From an uncultured Bacteroides sp. (GTDB taxonomy: Bacteria; Bacteroidota; Bacteroidia; Bacteroidales; Bacteroidaceae), in NCBI GenBank assembly GCA_900551445.1, contig URWA01000013.1, positions 1 through 64,000 on the forward strand: 64,000 nucleotides of DNA. The letters run 5' to 3'. Each line of letters opens with the position of its first letter. Position 1 is the first letter of the stretch. Made by a program: the position numbers and the translations under genes. Below, piece by piece: positions 53,083 through 61,857 of this stretch. Below the pieces are notes generated by a model. It was not told where the DNA came from. It saw only the letters and a program-made list of their open reading frames with translations, and ran no database searches.

Positions 53083-55281
53083 TTATAAGTTTTGCAGGAA
53101 GAAATTCGCCACTCTGTTCATCAGGTGATTGCGGGTATTTCCTCCGAAAATGCTGTGGTTACGGTTGGTGTATATCTGTGTCTCAAACTGGATATTTGCT
53201 TGTATCAGTGCTTCATTGTATTCCATGAAATTCTGGAAATGTACATTGTCGTCCGCACTGCCATGAACAAGCAGCAATTTACCTTTCAGCTGGTGTACGC
53301 GGTTGATGGCGGAAGAACTGCGGTATCCGTCACCGTTTTCTTTCGGAGTACGCATGAAGCGTTCCGTGTAAACCGTATCATAGAATCGCCAGTCGCTCGG
53401 CGCTGCAATGGCAACTCCGGCTTTGAAGGCGCCGGAACCTTCACTCATGGACATCAGGGTGTTGTAACCTCCGTAGCTCCATCCCCAGATACCGATACGG
53501 CTTCCGTCAATATACGGTAGGGTAGAAAGGTATTTGGCTGCCTGGGCCTGGTCGATGGCTTCTTTTACACCGATAGAAAGGTAAGTACATTTTTCGAAGG
53601 CTGCTCCTCTTCCTCCGGTACCTCGTCCGTCCACGCAAACCATGATATAGCCCTTGTCGCACATCACTGCTTCGAACATGCCTCCGTCGCTGAAGCTTCC
53701 GATACCCCACTTGTCGAGTACCTGCTGTGAGCCCGGGCCGCTGTATTGATGCATGATTACCGGATATTTCTTGGAAGGATTGAAATTAGCCGGTTTCATC
53801 ATCCATCCGTTCAATTCTACTCCTTCACTGGTCTTGAAAGTGAAGAATTCTTTTACGGGCATGTTCAACTGGGCAATTTTTGTCTTCAGTTCCTTGTTGT
53901 CGAGCAGGGTGGCCATCTCCTGTCCCTTATTGTTGTTCAGGGTGATAAGCGTAGGAGTCTGGGCGCTGGAGTATGTATTGATATAATAATTCAGGTTCTT
54001 GCTGAACAGGGCACTGTTGGTTCCGGTGCGTGTAGACAGCTTGGTCTTCTTTCCCTTCCCGTCGATTTTATAGACAGCGGTACGCAATGGACTGCCTTCG
54101 TTGCTGGTATAATAGAATATATTGGCTTTTTGGTCCCAGCCTAAGAATTCCTTCACCTCGAAATCTCCTTTGGTGATTTGTTTCACCAGGTTTCCGCCAA
54201 TGGTATAAAGGTAAAGATGATTGTATCCGTCTCGTTCGCTCATCAGGATAATGTGTTCCGGATAAAAAGCGATGTCAGAGTAAGCCTGTTCCTTGATGTA
54301 TTGTTCGGCTTCATCACGGATGGCTACTTTGCAGATGGCACTGCGTGGGTTGGCCATATAGAGATCGAAGCGGTTTTGGTGGCGGTTCAGTGTCATGATG
54401 GCCAATTTCTCAGGGTCGTCCGTAAATTTGATACGGGGTACATAGCCGTCAGAGTCAACCGGCAGTTCCATTTTGCGGATAACATGACTCTTGATGTCAA
54501 ACGTATGGACGCTGACTTTGGAATTGGATACTCCTGCTTTCGGATATTTGTAGTTATAGCTTCCGGGATAAGTGGCATATTCTGTCTTTTCGGGGGCCAT
54601 ACCTTTGTACCAAGGGAAAGAAAACATAGGCACTTGACTTTCATCGAAGCGGATGTAGGCAATCATACGGCTGTCGGCACTGAAGTCGAACGCACGGTTG
54701 AATCCGAATTCTTCTTCATATACCCAGTCGGGGATACCATTCAGTACCTTGTTGTATTCTCCGTCTTTCGTGACCTGCGACTCACTGTTGCCAAAGAGTA
54801 GTTTCACCAGATAGATGTTGTTGTTACGCACAAACGCAATCTGGTGGCTGTCGGGTGAGAAGAGAGGCACCTGTTGCGGACCGTTGTTTGAAAGCGGTTC
54901 GAGGGTACGGTTTTTCACGTTGTAAATGTAGTACACAGCCGTGAACGAACGTCTGTAAATCGGTTTCGTTTCAGTCTGTATCAAAATCAGGCTTTCGTCG
55001 GGCGACATGATGTAGTCATCAAAGCTTTTGAGCGTGTGATTTCTGGCAGTAGTCACATCGAAGACGGTAGCCACTTCCTTACCTGTCTTGAAGGAGTATT
55101 TGACGATTCGTTTGTGGTCCTTGCTGATTTGCGTGTAATGTTCACCATCCAGCGACGGTTTTAATCCTTGTATATTTTGTGCGCGATAGGTACCGTTGGC
55201 TACGTCTTGCAGAGTTACCTTTTGTGCCTGTACACTTACCAGGCACAGCAGCGCATAAAAAAGTACGAAAAGTTTTTTCAT
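53083..55281 (-). CDS. Dipeptidyl peptidase IV-like serine protease (S9 family)
   Basis: Secreted or periplasmic prolyl oligopeptidase-type enzyme of 732 residues, expected to remove N-terminal X-Pro or X-Ala dipeptides. Signal peptide ends near SVQAQ (about residue 19). An eight-bladed propeller (about 35-480) precedes the alpha/beta hydrolase domain, with nucleophile S602 (GWSYGGY), an aspartate in HGSADDNVHF, and H709 (NRNHSIFGG). EEEFG in YEEEFGFNRAF is the Glu-Glu pair that binds the substrate N-terminus. It lies 24 bp after the TonB-domain gene. Confidence 0.95.
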   Translation of the reverse strand: MKKLFVLFYALLCLVSVQAQKVTLQDVANGTYRAQNIQGLKPSLDGEHYTQISKDHKRIVKYSFKTGKEVATVFDVTTARNHTLKSFDDYIMSPDESLILIQTETKPIYRRSFTAVYYIYNVKNRTLEPLSNNGPQQVPLFSPDSHQIAFVRNNNIYLVKLLFGNSESQVTKDGEYNKVLNGIPDWVYEEEFGFNRAFDFSADSRMIAYIRFDESQVPMFSFPWYKGMAPEKTEYATYPGSYNYKYPKAGVSNSKVSVHTFDIKSHVIRKMELPVDSDGYVPRIKFTDDPEKLAIMTLNRHQNRFDLYMANPRSAICKVAIRDEAEQYIKEQAYSDIAFYPEHIILMSERDGYNHLYLYTIGGNLVKQITKGDFEVKEFLGWDQKANIFYYTSNEGSPLRTAVYKIDGKGKKTKLSTRTGTNSALFSKNLNYYINTYSSAQTPTLITLNNNKGQEMATLLDNKELKTKIAQLNMPVKEFFTFKTSEGVELNGWMMKPANFNPSKKYPVIMHQYSGPGSQQVLDKWGIGSFSDGGMFEAVMCDKGYIMVCVDGRGTGGRGAAFEKCTYLSIGVKEAIDQAQAAKYLSTLPYIDGSRIGIWGWSYGGYNTLMSMSEGSGAFKAGVAIAAPSDWRFYDTVYTERFMRTPKENGDGYRSSSAINRVHQLKGKLLLVHGSADDNVHFQNFMEYNEALIQANIQFETQIYTNRNHSIFGGNTRNHLMNRVANFFLQNL

Positions 55282-55305
55282 GACTGTCTTATTTTTGTTT
55301 TACAT

Positions 55306-56649
55306 TTATTTTTCTTCTGTAATCGGAGGAGCAGGTTCAGGCTCCGAAGTCTCCTGTGCCTCCTGCGCTTCCTTGGGCTCATTCGCTTCCTTTTCCGTAG
55401 TTTCTTTATCCTTTATTCCGAAGAGCCAGCGGAAAAAACGTACCAAGAAATTACGCTTCTTGGGTTTTGCTTCTACTGCTTCCGAAGACGTTGCCGAAGA
55501 GGGGGCTTGCTTGAGCGTGAGACTGTCTGCCGGGGCCAGTAGGGTAGTGTCCTTTTTCAGTGAGTCTGTCAATAAGGAATCCGTAGGAGCCTTCGGGAGT
55601 ACTTGAAGTATCGTATCCTGTTTGAGAGAATCTGCCGGAACCGGCTGAACCTGCATGCTGTCTTTTGCGGAGGTGGATTGCTGAGGTGCTTTGGGGGCAA
55701 CCGGAGCAGGTTTCGCAGGTTGAGGACGCTTGAAAGGTACCGGTACAGAATATTTACAGCGAACAGGAATGTCATGGTCTTTTGCTGGAATCCAATCAGG
55801 CATTACCATAATCGCATCCAAGGCTGCCGTATCCAGTCGGGCATCCAGTCCTCTTACGATGCTGGGGGAAGTGATGCTTCCGTCCTTTTCCACGATGAAC
55901 TGTATCATGACAGCTCCTTCCTTTTTGGTCTTTTCAGCCAGCTCGGAAGTACGGGCTTTTCGTTTGATGTAGTTGAAGAATGCTTTCATTCCACCAGGAT
56001 ACTCCGGCATCTTTTCTACCACATGATAGACACGGTCGGCTCCTTTTTTCACCATGCGTATTTCCAACGGACGGTCGGGCTGTTGCAGAAAAGCCTCACT
56101 GTCTACGTATTTGTTTTCCATGCTTTCTGCTCTGACCATAATCAGATGGCTGTAGTCTGCTTCAATGGTAAACTCTCCATTCTTGTTGGAAAAAGTATGT
56201 CTGCCTGTGCCTTGTACGCTGATTTCGGCATGTGGAATGGGGTTTCCTCCTTCTTTCAGTACACCTCTCGCCTGAAATGTCTTTCCACTTTGCTTGAATT
56301 TTACCAAATCCTCCGGACGGTCTATGCGGATAATCGTGTCTTGCGCTGCTTCATCCAGCCGTAAGGATTTTATCGATTTATTCTTGTCAGTAGGAAGATA
56401 GAAGTTGGCCGTACGGATATAACTTTTATCGGTAGCCTGCTCAAACTCAATCAGTCCTTGCTCATCGCTGACGTATTCGTTGCTGTATCCTAAGACTCTT
56501 AGGATGATGCCCTGTTGGGGATCACCTCCTGTATTGAGTACCGTGATGCGGAAATGTTGTTTCTTGTCTTCTAGCGAAGAAGCTTTCAAAGAAAGAACTG
56601 TGGCCTGCAAAAAAGTAAACCAGATAAATATATAAATGAGACGTTTCAT
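55306..56649 (-). CDS. TonB C-terminal-domain protein with internal TonB domain
   Basis: A 447-residue exported protein of unusual layout. A signal peptide (about 1-24) replaces the usual N-terminal membrane anchor. Two beta domains follow; the second resembles a carboxypeptidase-regulatory domain (about 125-195; ARGVLKEGGNPIPHAEISVQG). A TonB C-terminal domain lies in the middle (about 204-310; VEKMPEYPGGMKAFFNYIKRK, then IVEKDGSITSPSIVRGLD). The last 135 residues are Pro/Ala/Asp/Glu-rich, broken by a hydrophobic patch RFFRWLFGI. A -7 box TAGCTTTG (minus, 56678-56671) lies upstream. Whether it transduces energy is doubtful, since no anchor to ExbB/ExbD is visible. Confidence 0.82.
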   Translation of the reverse strand: MKRLIYIFIWFTFLQATVLSLKASSLEDKKQHFRITVLNTGGDPQQGIILRVLGYSNEYVSDEQGLIEFEQATDKSYIRTANFYLPTDKNKSIKSLRLDEAAQDTIIRIDRPEDLVKFKQSGKTFQARGVLKEGGNPIPHAEISVQGTGRHTFSNKNGEFTIEADYSHLIMVRAESMENKYVDSEAFLQQPDRPLEIRMVKKGADRVYHVVEKMPEYPGGMKAFFNYIKRKARTSELAEKTKKEGAVMIQFIVEKDGSITSPSIVRGLDARLDTAALDAIMVMPDWIPAKDHDIPVRCKYSVPVPFKRPQPAKPAPVAPKAPQQSTSAKDSMQVQPVPADSLKQDTILQVLPKAPTDSLLTDSLKKDTTLLAPADSLTLKQAPSSATSSEAVEAKPKKRNFLVRFFRWLFGIKDKETTEKEANEPKEAQEAQETSEPEPAPPITEEK

Positions 56650-56725
56650 AAATTCGTTCGTAAATATCCGCAAAGCTACAAGTATTCTAGGGTATTCACC
56701 TGTGTTCAGACGTTAATAAAGATAA

Positions 56726-56762
56726 ATTATCCGGCTTTGTATGAAATACAGAACCGGATAAT
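56726..56762 (-). terminator. Terminator of the TolC/HlyD/ABC-2 operon
   Basis: ATTATCCGG (56726-56734) pairs with CCGGATAAT (56754-56762), with inner pairing of TGTAT and ATACA. On the minus strand TTATCTTT follows. It ends the exporter operon ahead of the TonB-domain gene. Confidence 0.7.
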
Positions 56763-56780
56763 AGCCTTTGGATTATTTAT

Positions 56781-58043
56781 TTAAAGTTCGTGTGAAGTCT
56801 TTTTTGCAAGCTTGCGGAGTTTAAACATACGCAGGCGTTCCATGGCATGCCGGCGGCTCAGGATGATTTGCCGGCGGTAGACCATGCAAGTGGTAAAGAA
56901 GTAGACGAGGGTCTGTATCCAGAGCGCCTTGTATTCAAAGAGGACTTCTGGGAGAGTTGCCCCCATATTATTGATGCGTACAAATCCGTTGATGCCGAAT
57001 GTGGAAGGGAACAAATAAGAGAAAATCTTCCAGAATGTGGGAACAGCGGCTCCCGGCCAGGAAATACCCGAGATGAACAGCAAAGGCACGGATGTAAACA
57101 CATAAATCATCATGCACGATTCTCTGTGATGGATGAAGATGGAACAAGTCATCGCAAAGAAGATGCAGGCCAGAATATAGGGTACGGCAAAAGCCAATAG
57201 TGTGGCTGGCTGGGCGATTTGAACCAAAGAGAACATTTTGGGAACCAGGCAAAGCACATAGGCAGCTATCACGGCATATATCAGAAAATACGCCAGTGAT
57301 TTTCCACCAACAATACGCAGTGTCCCCTGATATTGCCGGCTGATTGGAACCAGGTCCCGAAAACGGTTGTTCTCACGGGCAGTTCCGGCAGAAAGTCCGA
57401 TGCCAAGCAGAAGAGTCTGTTGTATGATAAGTATCAGTACGGCCGGAATCAGGAAACTGGCAAATCCATCTTGCGGATTGAATAAGGAGATATCTTCGTA
57501 TTCAATGGGAGCCGTGCTGATTTCATCCTGCCGTTCGGTGGTATTCCCCAGACGTTTTATCTGAATTTGCTTGTTGAGTTCCAGTGAAGCATTGGTACTG
57601 GCCAATACCAAGGCTTTATAGTACAACATTCCACTCATGTCACAATACACGCTGACGGTGGCCTGTTTTCCGGAGGAGATGTCTTTACTGAAGCTTTCCG
57701 GAATGTAGATGATGCCATATACTTTTGTTTCTTTCAATAACTCCTTCCCTTCTTCCATATCCGTACAATGGGATTGGATGTGTACGTCGGCACTGGCGTC
57801 AATCGAACGGATAAACTCCCGGCTGAGGGCTGTATTGCTGTTGTCAATCACGGCAGTCGGTACTTCACGGACCACTTCATTCGTATAAATAAAAGCATAT
57901 ACCAGTGGATAGGCCAAGGGAACGAGCAGGAAGAAAATCAGTACCCCTTGATCCTTGAAGACCGCTTTCAGCTCTTGTGCGCAAATATGGAAGAGTCCGG
58001 CAAAGCCTTGTCGTATGGTTTGTTTCAACGATTCTTTTTTCAT
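56781..58043 (-). CDS. ABC-2 type transporter permease (second)
   Basis: A 420-residue membrane protein: one N-terminal helix (about 32-53), a long extracytoplasmic domain (about 55-215) and five or six C-terminal helices (about 215-385), with FTSVPLLFISGISWPGAAVP near residue 318. The C-terminus is strongly basic. The plan is that of YhhJ/YbhS-type ABC-2 permeases. It is 12 bp after a paralogous permease and is the last gene of the operon. Confidence 0.9.
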   Translation of the reverse strand: MKKESLKQTIRQGFAGLFHICAQELKAVFKDQGVLIFFLLVPLAYPLVYAFIYTNEVVREVPTAVIDNSNTALSREFIRSIDASADVHIQSHCTDMEEGKELLKETKVYGIIYIPESFSKDISSGKQATVSVYCDMSGMLYYKALVLASTNASLELNKQIQIKRLGNTTERQDEISTAPIEYEDISLFNPQDGFASFLIPAVLILIIQQTLLLGIGLSAGTARENNRFRDLVPISRQYQGTLRIVGGKSLAYFLIYAVIAAYVLCLVPKMFSLVQIAQPATLLAFAVPYILACIFFAMTCSIFIHHRESCMMIYVFTSVPLLFISGISWPGAAVPTFWKIFSYLFPSTFGINGFVRINNMGATLPEVLFEYKALWIQTLVYFFTTCMVYRRQIILSRRHAMERLRMFKLRKLAKKTSHEL

Positions 58044-58055
58044 GAATGTAATGTG

Positions 58056-59231
58056 TTAAGGTAGGTAGACGTAATGGAGCATGGCTGTACGTAATTTCTT
58101 TAAGATAAAGAAAGGTAGCAGCATGAACAGCAGCAAGGCTATCACCGCATGCCAGGCATAAATCACCGGATAGCCGTTCAATGCCAGGTTTACGTATATC
58201 AGGAAATAGTGTCGTAAAGGGAATAATGCGGACAAGGCTTGCAGGGTGGGGTGCATGGCCATTACCGGAAAGGTAAATCCGGAGATGGAGAAGGAGATGA
58301 CTCCCCAGAGGGAAGCTGCACTCAAGGCCAGACGTAATGACCCGAATAGTCCGAACAGGAAGACTCCGAAAGCTTGCGATGCAAGCACCAGCAATAGTCC
58401 GGCCAGCAGCATTGGAATGATTCCGCTGTGGCAGGGATAATGCAGGAAGCCGTACAGATATACATTGTAGAAGGTAGCCATGATGAAGAAAGTGAGGGTC
58501 TGCGGAAACAGTTTCCCCGTCAGTGCCGTCACGATGGAGTTATCCGCCAGCTGCATCAGTTCCTTGGAGGTATTCTCCTTGATTTCCGTGCCGATGGTAT
58601 AGACCGTTGTCAGGAAAATCAGCAGCATCAGAATGCCCGGAAACAATGTATTGCAAAGATACACCGAATAGTTCAACCACGGGTTGTTCAGGGCATGTGT
58701 GGAAATTACTACCGGTTGCAGAAAGGCCAATGCCTGGTCTTCCGTGGCTCCTTTGGCCAGTAAAGTGGCCTGTCCGATGGCAGCCGAAGCCAGTTCCGAC
58801 ATGGTTCGCTGGTCCTTGTAAAGCAAGGAACCCGCTATCAGGTAGGAATAGTTGATATAGAAGGATACCTTAGGCTGTCTCTGGGCGAGTGCAGCTTCTG
58901 TAGTTCCTTCCGGAATGTAGTAGAATGAGTAAATTTCTCCTCGTTGTATCGCTTGCCGTGCTTCCGTCACACTTGGATAGTGCGCCACAATCCGGGTCTG
59001 CTGAAAAGCATCCAGGTTGCGGATGATGTTGCGTGTCGTGGCAGTGTTGTCGAGGTCCACCACACCTGCAGGCAGATTGGTTGGCAGTCCGTTTCCCATC
59101 AGTGTTGTGAAAAACAGGAAACAGAACAACGGGGCAATGACCATGCAGAACAGGTACATGGGCTTGGTGGCTATGCGGAGAATTTCCCGCCGTACAACCT
59201 TGAAAAAACATTGACAGGTGGTTTTCGACAT
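58056..59231 (-). CDS. ABC-2 type transporter permease (first)
   Basis: A 391-residue paralogue of the next gene with the same plan: N-terminal helix (about 22-42), extracytoplasmic domain, and C-terminal helices with SFSISGFTFPVMAMHPTLQALSALFPLRHYF. It lies 8 bp after the adaptor gene. The pair should form a heterodimeric channel; no ATPase gene is found in this operon. Confidence 0.9.
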   Translation of the reverse strand: MSKTTCQCFFKVVRREILRIATKPMYLFCMVIAPLFCFLFFTTLMGNGLPTNLPAGVVDLDNTATTRNIIRNLDAFQQTRIVAHYPSVTEARQAIQRGEIYSFYYIPEGTTEAALAQRQPKVSFYINYSYLIAGSLLYKDQRTMSELASAAIGQATLLAKGATEDQALAFLQPVVISTHALNNPWLNYSVYLCNTLFPGILMLLIFLTTVYTIGTEIKENTSKELMQLADNSIVTALTGKLFPQTLTFFIMATFYNVYLYGFLHYPCHSGIIPMLLAGLLLVLASQAFGVFLFGLFGSLRLALSAASLWGVISFSISGFTFPVMAMHPTLQALSALFPLRHYFLIYVNLALNGYPVIYAWHAVIALLLFMLLPFFILKKLRTAMLHYVYLP

Positions 59232-59239
59232 GGTTATTT

Positions 59240-60223
59240 TTACTTTTCAATGATGGCAGACATTCCCGGGCGCAGGTTTTCTACGGCTTGTACGGGCTTT
59301 GCCTTTACTTCAAACGTTTTCAGGTCGAACTGACCGGTAGTTTTGGTGGCCTTCCAAGCGGCATAGGTTCCCAAGTCTTTCATGACGGTTACCTGGAATT
59401 CCACGTCCTTTTCCAGGGCAGGAATGTAGGCTTTTATCTTGTTGCCTACGGTGAAGTCTTTCAGGAAGTCTTCCCGCACGTTGAAGGTTACCCACATGTC
59501 GTCCAGCTGGGCCACATTCATGATGGGAGCACCCGTACCCACCAGTTCTCCTACTTTCGGGAAAATCTCTGAGATTTCTCCGTCGGCAGAAGCCGTCAGG
59601 AAAGTTTCGGATACGTAAGAAGAAACCTCGGCCACGGCGCCTTTCGCACGTTCCACTTGGGCGGCAGCCATGGCTTTGTCTTCCCGCTGGGCTCCGTTCT
59701 TGGCCATGGTATATTGGGCGTTGGCTGCACGTTCGGTAGCTTTCATCGCTTCATATTGCGCTTTGGCTTCGTCTCTTTTCTGTGCCGTCATCACTCCTTC
59801 TTCATACAGGCGGTTGACACGGTTGTAGGATTTTTCGGCAATCTCAAGTCCGGCTTTGGCTTTCTGCCACATTTCGTATGCAGCCTGCAGCTGTTCACTG
59901 CGGGTACCGCGTAGCGCTTTCTCGTTCAGTGCCTGAGCCGCTTGTTCAGCCGCCTGGGCCTGCGACAGTTTGGCCATGACATCGGGGGCTTCCAGAATGG
60001 CAAGCGTATCTCCCGCCTTTACTTTGTCGCCTTCGCTGACAAAGAATTTCAAAACACGTCCCGGCACCTTGCTGGATACTCTGTATTCCGTCGCTTCTGC
60101 TTGCCCCTGAATGATTTCAGGGCCTTTCCCTAGCGTAAAGAATCCGATGATACTCACGATGACAATCACGGCTAACAGTGTGAAGAAAGCCAGCATGATA
60201 TTGTTGCGTTGCGTCTTTTCCAT
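59240..60223 (-). CDS. HlyD-family periplasmic adaptor (YbhG/EmrA-like)
   Basis: A 327-residue adaptor with one N-terminal membrane helix (about 9-30), a biotinyl-lipoyl half-motif (VPGRVLKFFVSEGDKVKAGDTLAIL), a long coiled-coil hairpin (about 75-190) rich in Ala, Glu and Lys, and a C-terminal beta-barrel region (GEISEIFPKVGELVGTGAPIM). It lies 9 bp after tolC and 8 bp before the first permease. Confidence 0.92.
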   Translation of the reverse strand: MEKTQRNNIMLAFFTLLAVIVIVSIIGFFTLGKGPEIIQGQAEATEYRVSSKVPGRVLKFFVSEGDKVKAGDTLAILEAPDVMAKLSQAQAAEQAAQALNEKALRGTRSEQLQAAYEMWQKAKAGLEIAEKSYNRVNRLYEEGVMTAQKRDEAKAQYEAMKATERAANAQYTMAKNGAQREDKAMAAAQVERAKGAVAEVSSYVSETFLTASADGEISEIFPKVGELVGTGAPIMNVAQLDDMWVTFNVREDFLKDFTVGNKIKAYIPALEKDVEFQVTVMKDLGTYAAWKATKTTGQFDLKTFEVKAKPVQAVENLRPGMSAIIEK

Positions 60224-60232
60224 ATTGTTGTG

Positions 60233-61726
60233 TTATTTTAAAATTCCCATTGATTTGTTCAAATAAAGTTCACTCATTTTGACGTCTATCTGTGCGTCGA
60301 TTTTTCCGGCTTGTGCAGAGAACCACGCCGTCTGTGCCTCCAGTACGTTGCTGGTAGGAATTACCCCTTCCTTAAATCCAAGGTTGGCGTAGCGCAGGTT
60401 CTCTTCCGCTTTCTCCATATTCTTTTCGGCCATGGCCAGTTTTTTGGTCGATTCGTTGACTTTATAGGAGTTTTGTGTGACTTGCAGTTCTACTTTTTCT
60501 TTGGTGTCTTCCAGCTTGTAGCGTGCGATATTGGCTTCCGCTTTGGCTGCCTTTACCTTATATATACCTTCTCCCCAGTGGAATACGGGGATTTTCACGA
60601 TGACTCCTGCTGCCCACATCCCGCGGAATTTGTTTTCAAATCCGTTGACCAGCGACGGGTTAGTCACCAGGTAATTGGCAGTCAGGGCTACCGACGGAAG
60701 GAACTCGGAACGGGCTATGTTTACTTTCTGGCGATAGATTTCCGAAGCCAGTTCCAGACTTTTCAGCTCTTCCCGGTTGCTCAGGGCTGTGCTTACGTTT
60801 GCTTCGGTGTAGGTGTTGGGAAGCGGCAAGTCTTTCATGCTTTCATCAGCCAGTTGGAATTGGCTGTCCAGCGGAAGACCGCAAAGCTGGCACAACAGCA
60901 TCTTCGATAAGCTCAGTCCATTGTCCACTTGGGTCAGCATCATCTCGGCTTCGTTGACCTTCACTTTCACGCTGAGTCCGTCGGCCTTGGTCGCTACTCC
61001 CTCCGCAATCATTTTATCTACGTCCGAATCCAGTTTCTGTACCAGTTCCAGAAAGTTTTCAGCCAGTTTTTTCTTGTTGACAAGCGAAATAATCTGCCAG
61101 TAGACCTGGTCAGTTTGCAGGATTAAATCCTGCATGCCTGTGGCATGCTGTGATTCGGCCAGGCGTTCGGCATATTTGGTGATTTTGTTGTAGGCGATGA
61201 TTTTGCCTCCCATGAAAATCGGTTGGGTAAGCGTAGCCGCTCCTACGGTCAGGTTACGGGTATCCGTGTGGAATGCATCTGCCAGACTTTGACCGATGCT
61301 GTTCAGGCCTTCCGTCAATCCGGCCACGGCACCCGGAAGGAGTCCTTGCAGACCGGCGGCTAGACCGGGATTGGCTGCAGCCAACTGTTGCATGGCTGCC
61401 TGAAATTCGGCCGACTGCATGCCTTGTTGGAGTTGTCCTCCCACGTTGGTACCCAAATTTCCGATGGTTTGTTTCTGTGCGTCACTTAGCAGGGAGATTT
61501 CCTTCTGGGTGCGCATATATCCCCCCGTAAGGTCGATTTTGGGCAGGTAGTTCGTGAATGCGGCTTTCTTCTCATAGTGGGCGGCATTCACCTTTTCTTG
61601 CGAAATCCGTAACTCTTTGTTATTGGCCAGGGCAAGTGCCCGGCAGCTGTCCAGAGTGAGTATCTGCTGGGCGTGACTGCTGAGGATTGTACTGAGCAGT
61701 AAGAGTAAACTTGTAATCCTTTTCAT
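60233..61726 (-). CDS. TolC-family outer-membrane efflux protein (second)
   Basis: A 497-residue outer-membrane channel and first gene of the exporter operon. Signal peptide ends near SSHAQQ (about residue 20). It contains an insertion rich in Gly, Ala, Gln and Leu (about residues 85-150; AANPGLAAGLQGLLPGAVAGL), which lengthens it compared with typical TolC. The start at 61726 was preferred to one 12 codons upstream because the signal peptide begins there. Confidence 0.92.
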   Translation of the reverse strand: MKRITSLLLLLSTILSSHAQQILTLDSCRALALANNKELRISQEKVNAAHYEKKAAFTNYLPKIDLTGGYMRTQKEISLLSDAQKQTIGNLGTNVGGQLQQGMQSAEFQAAMQQLAAANPGLAAGLQGLLPGAVAGLTEGLNSIGQSLADAFHTDTRNLTVGAATLTQPIFMGGKIIAYNKITKYAERLAESQHATGMQDLILQTDQVYWQIISLVNKKKLAENFLELVQKLDSDVDKMIAEGVATKADGLSVKVKVNEAEMMLTQVDNGLSLSKMLLCQLCGLPLDSQFQLADESMKDLPLPNTYTEANVSTALSNREELKSLELASEIYRQKVNIARSEFLPSVALTANYLVTNPSLVNGFENKFRGMWAAGVIVKIPVFHWGEGIYKVKAAKAEANIARYKLEDTKEKVELQVTQNSYKVNESTKKLAMAEKNMEKAEENLRYANLGFKEGVIPTSNVLEAQTAWFSAQAGKIDAQIDVKMSELYLNKSMGILK

Positions 61727-61767
61727 TACTGATGCTGACTTTATATTTGGTTGCTTATGCAACAGTG

Positions 61768-61798
61768 CAAATGTATGACATTACAACAAATCGTCAAA
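61768..61798 (-). promoter_or_regulatory. Consensus promoter of the TolC/HlyD/ABC-2 operon
   Basis: On the minus strand TTTG (61798-61795), 19 bp, then TACATTTG (61775-61768), an exact match to the Bacteroidales consensus; the ATG lies 41 bp downstream. Confidence 0.75.
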
Positions 61799-61857
61799 GC
61801 ATTTTGTTGAAAAGAAATGGTAAAATAGCTTTATTTTTCAGGAATATGTCGTCGAAG

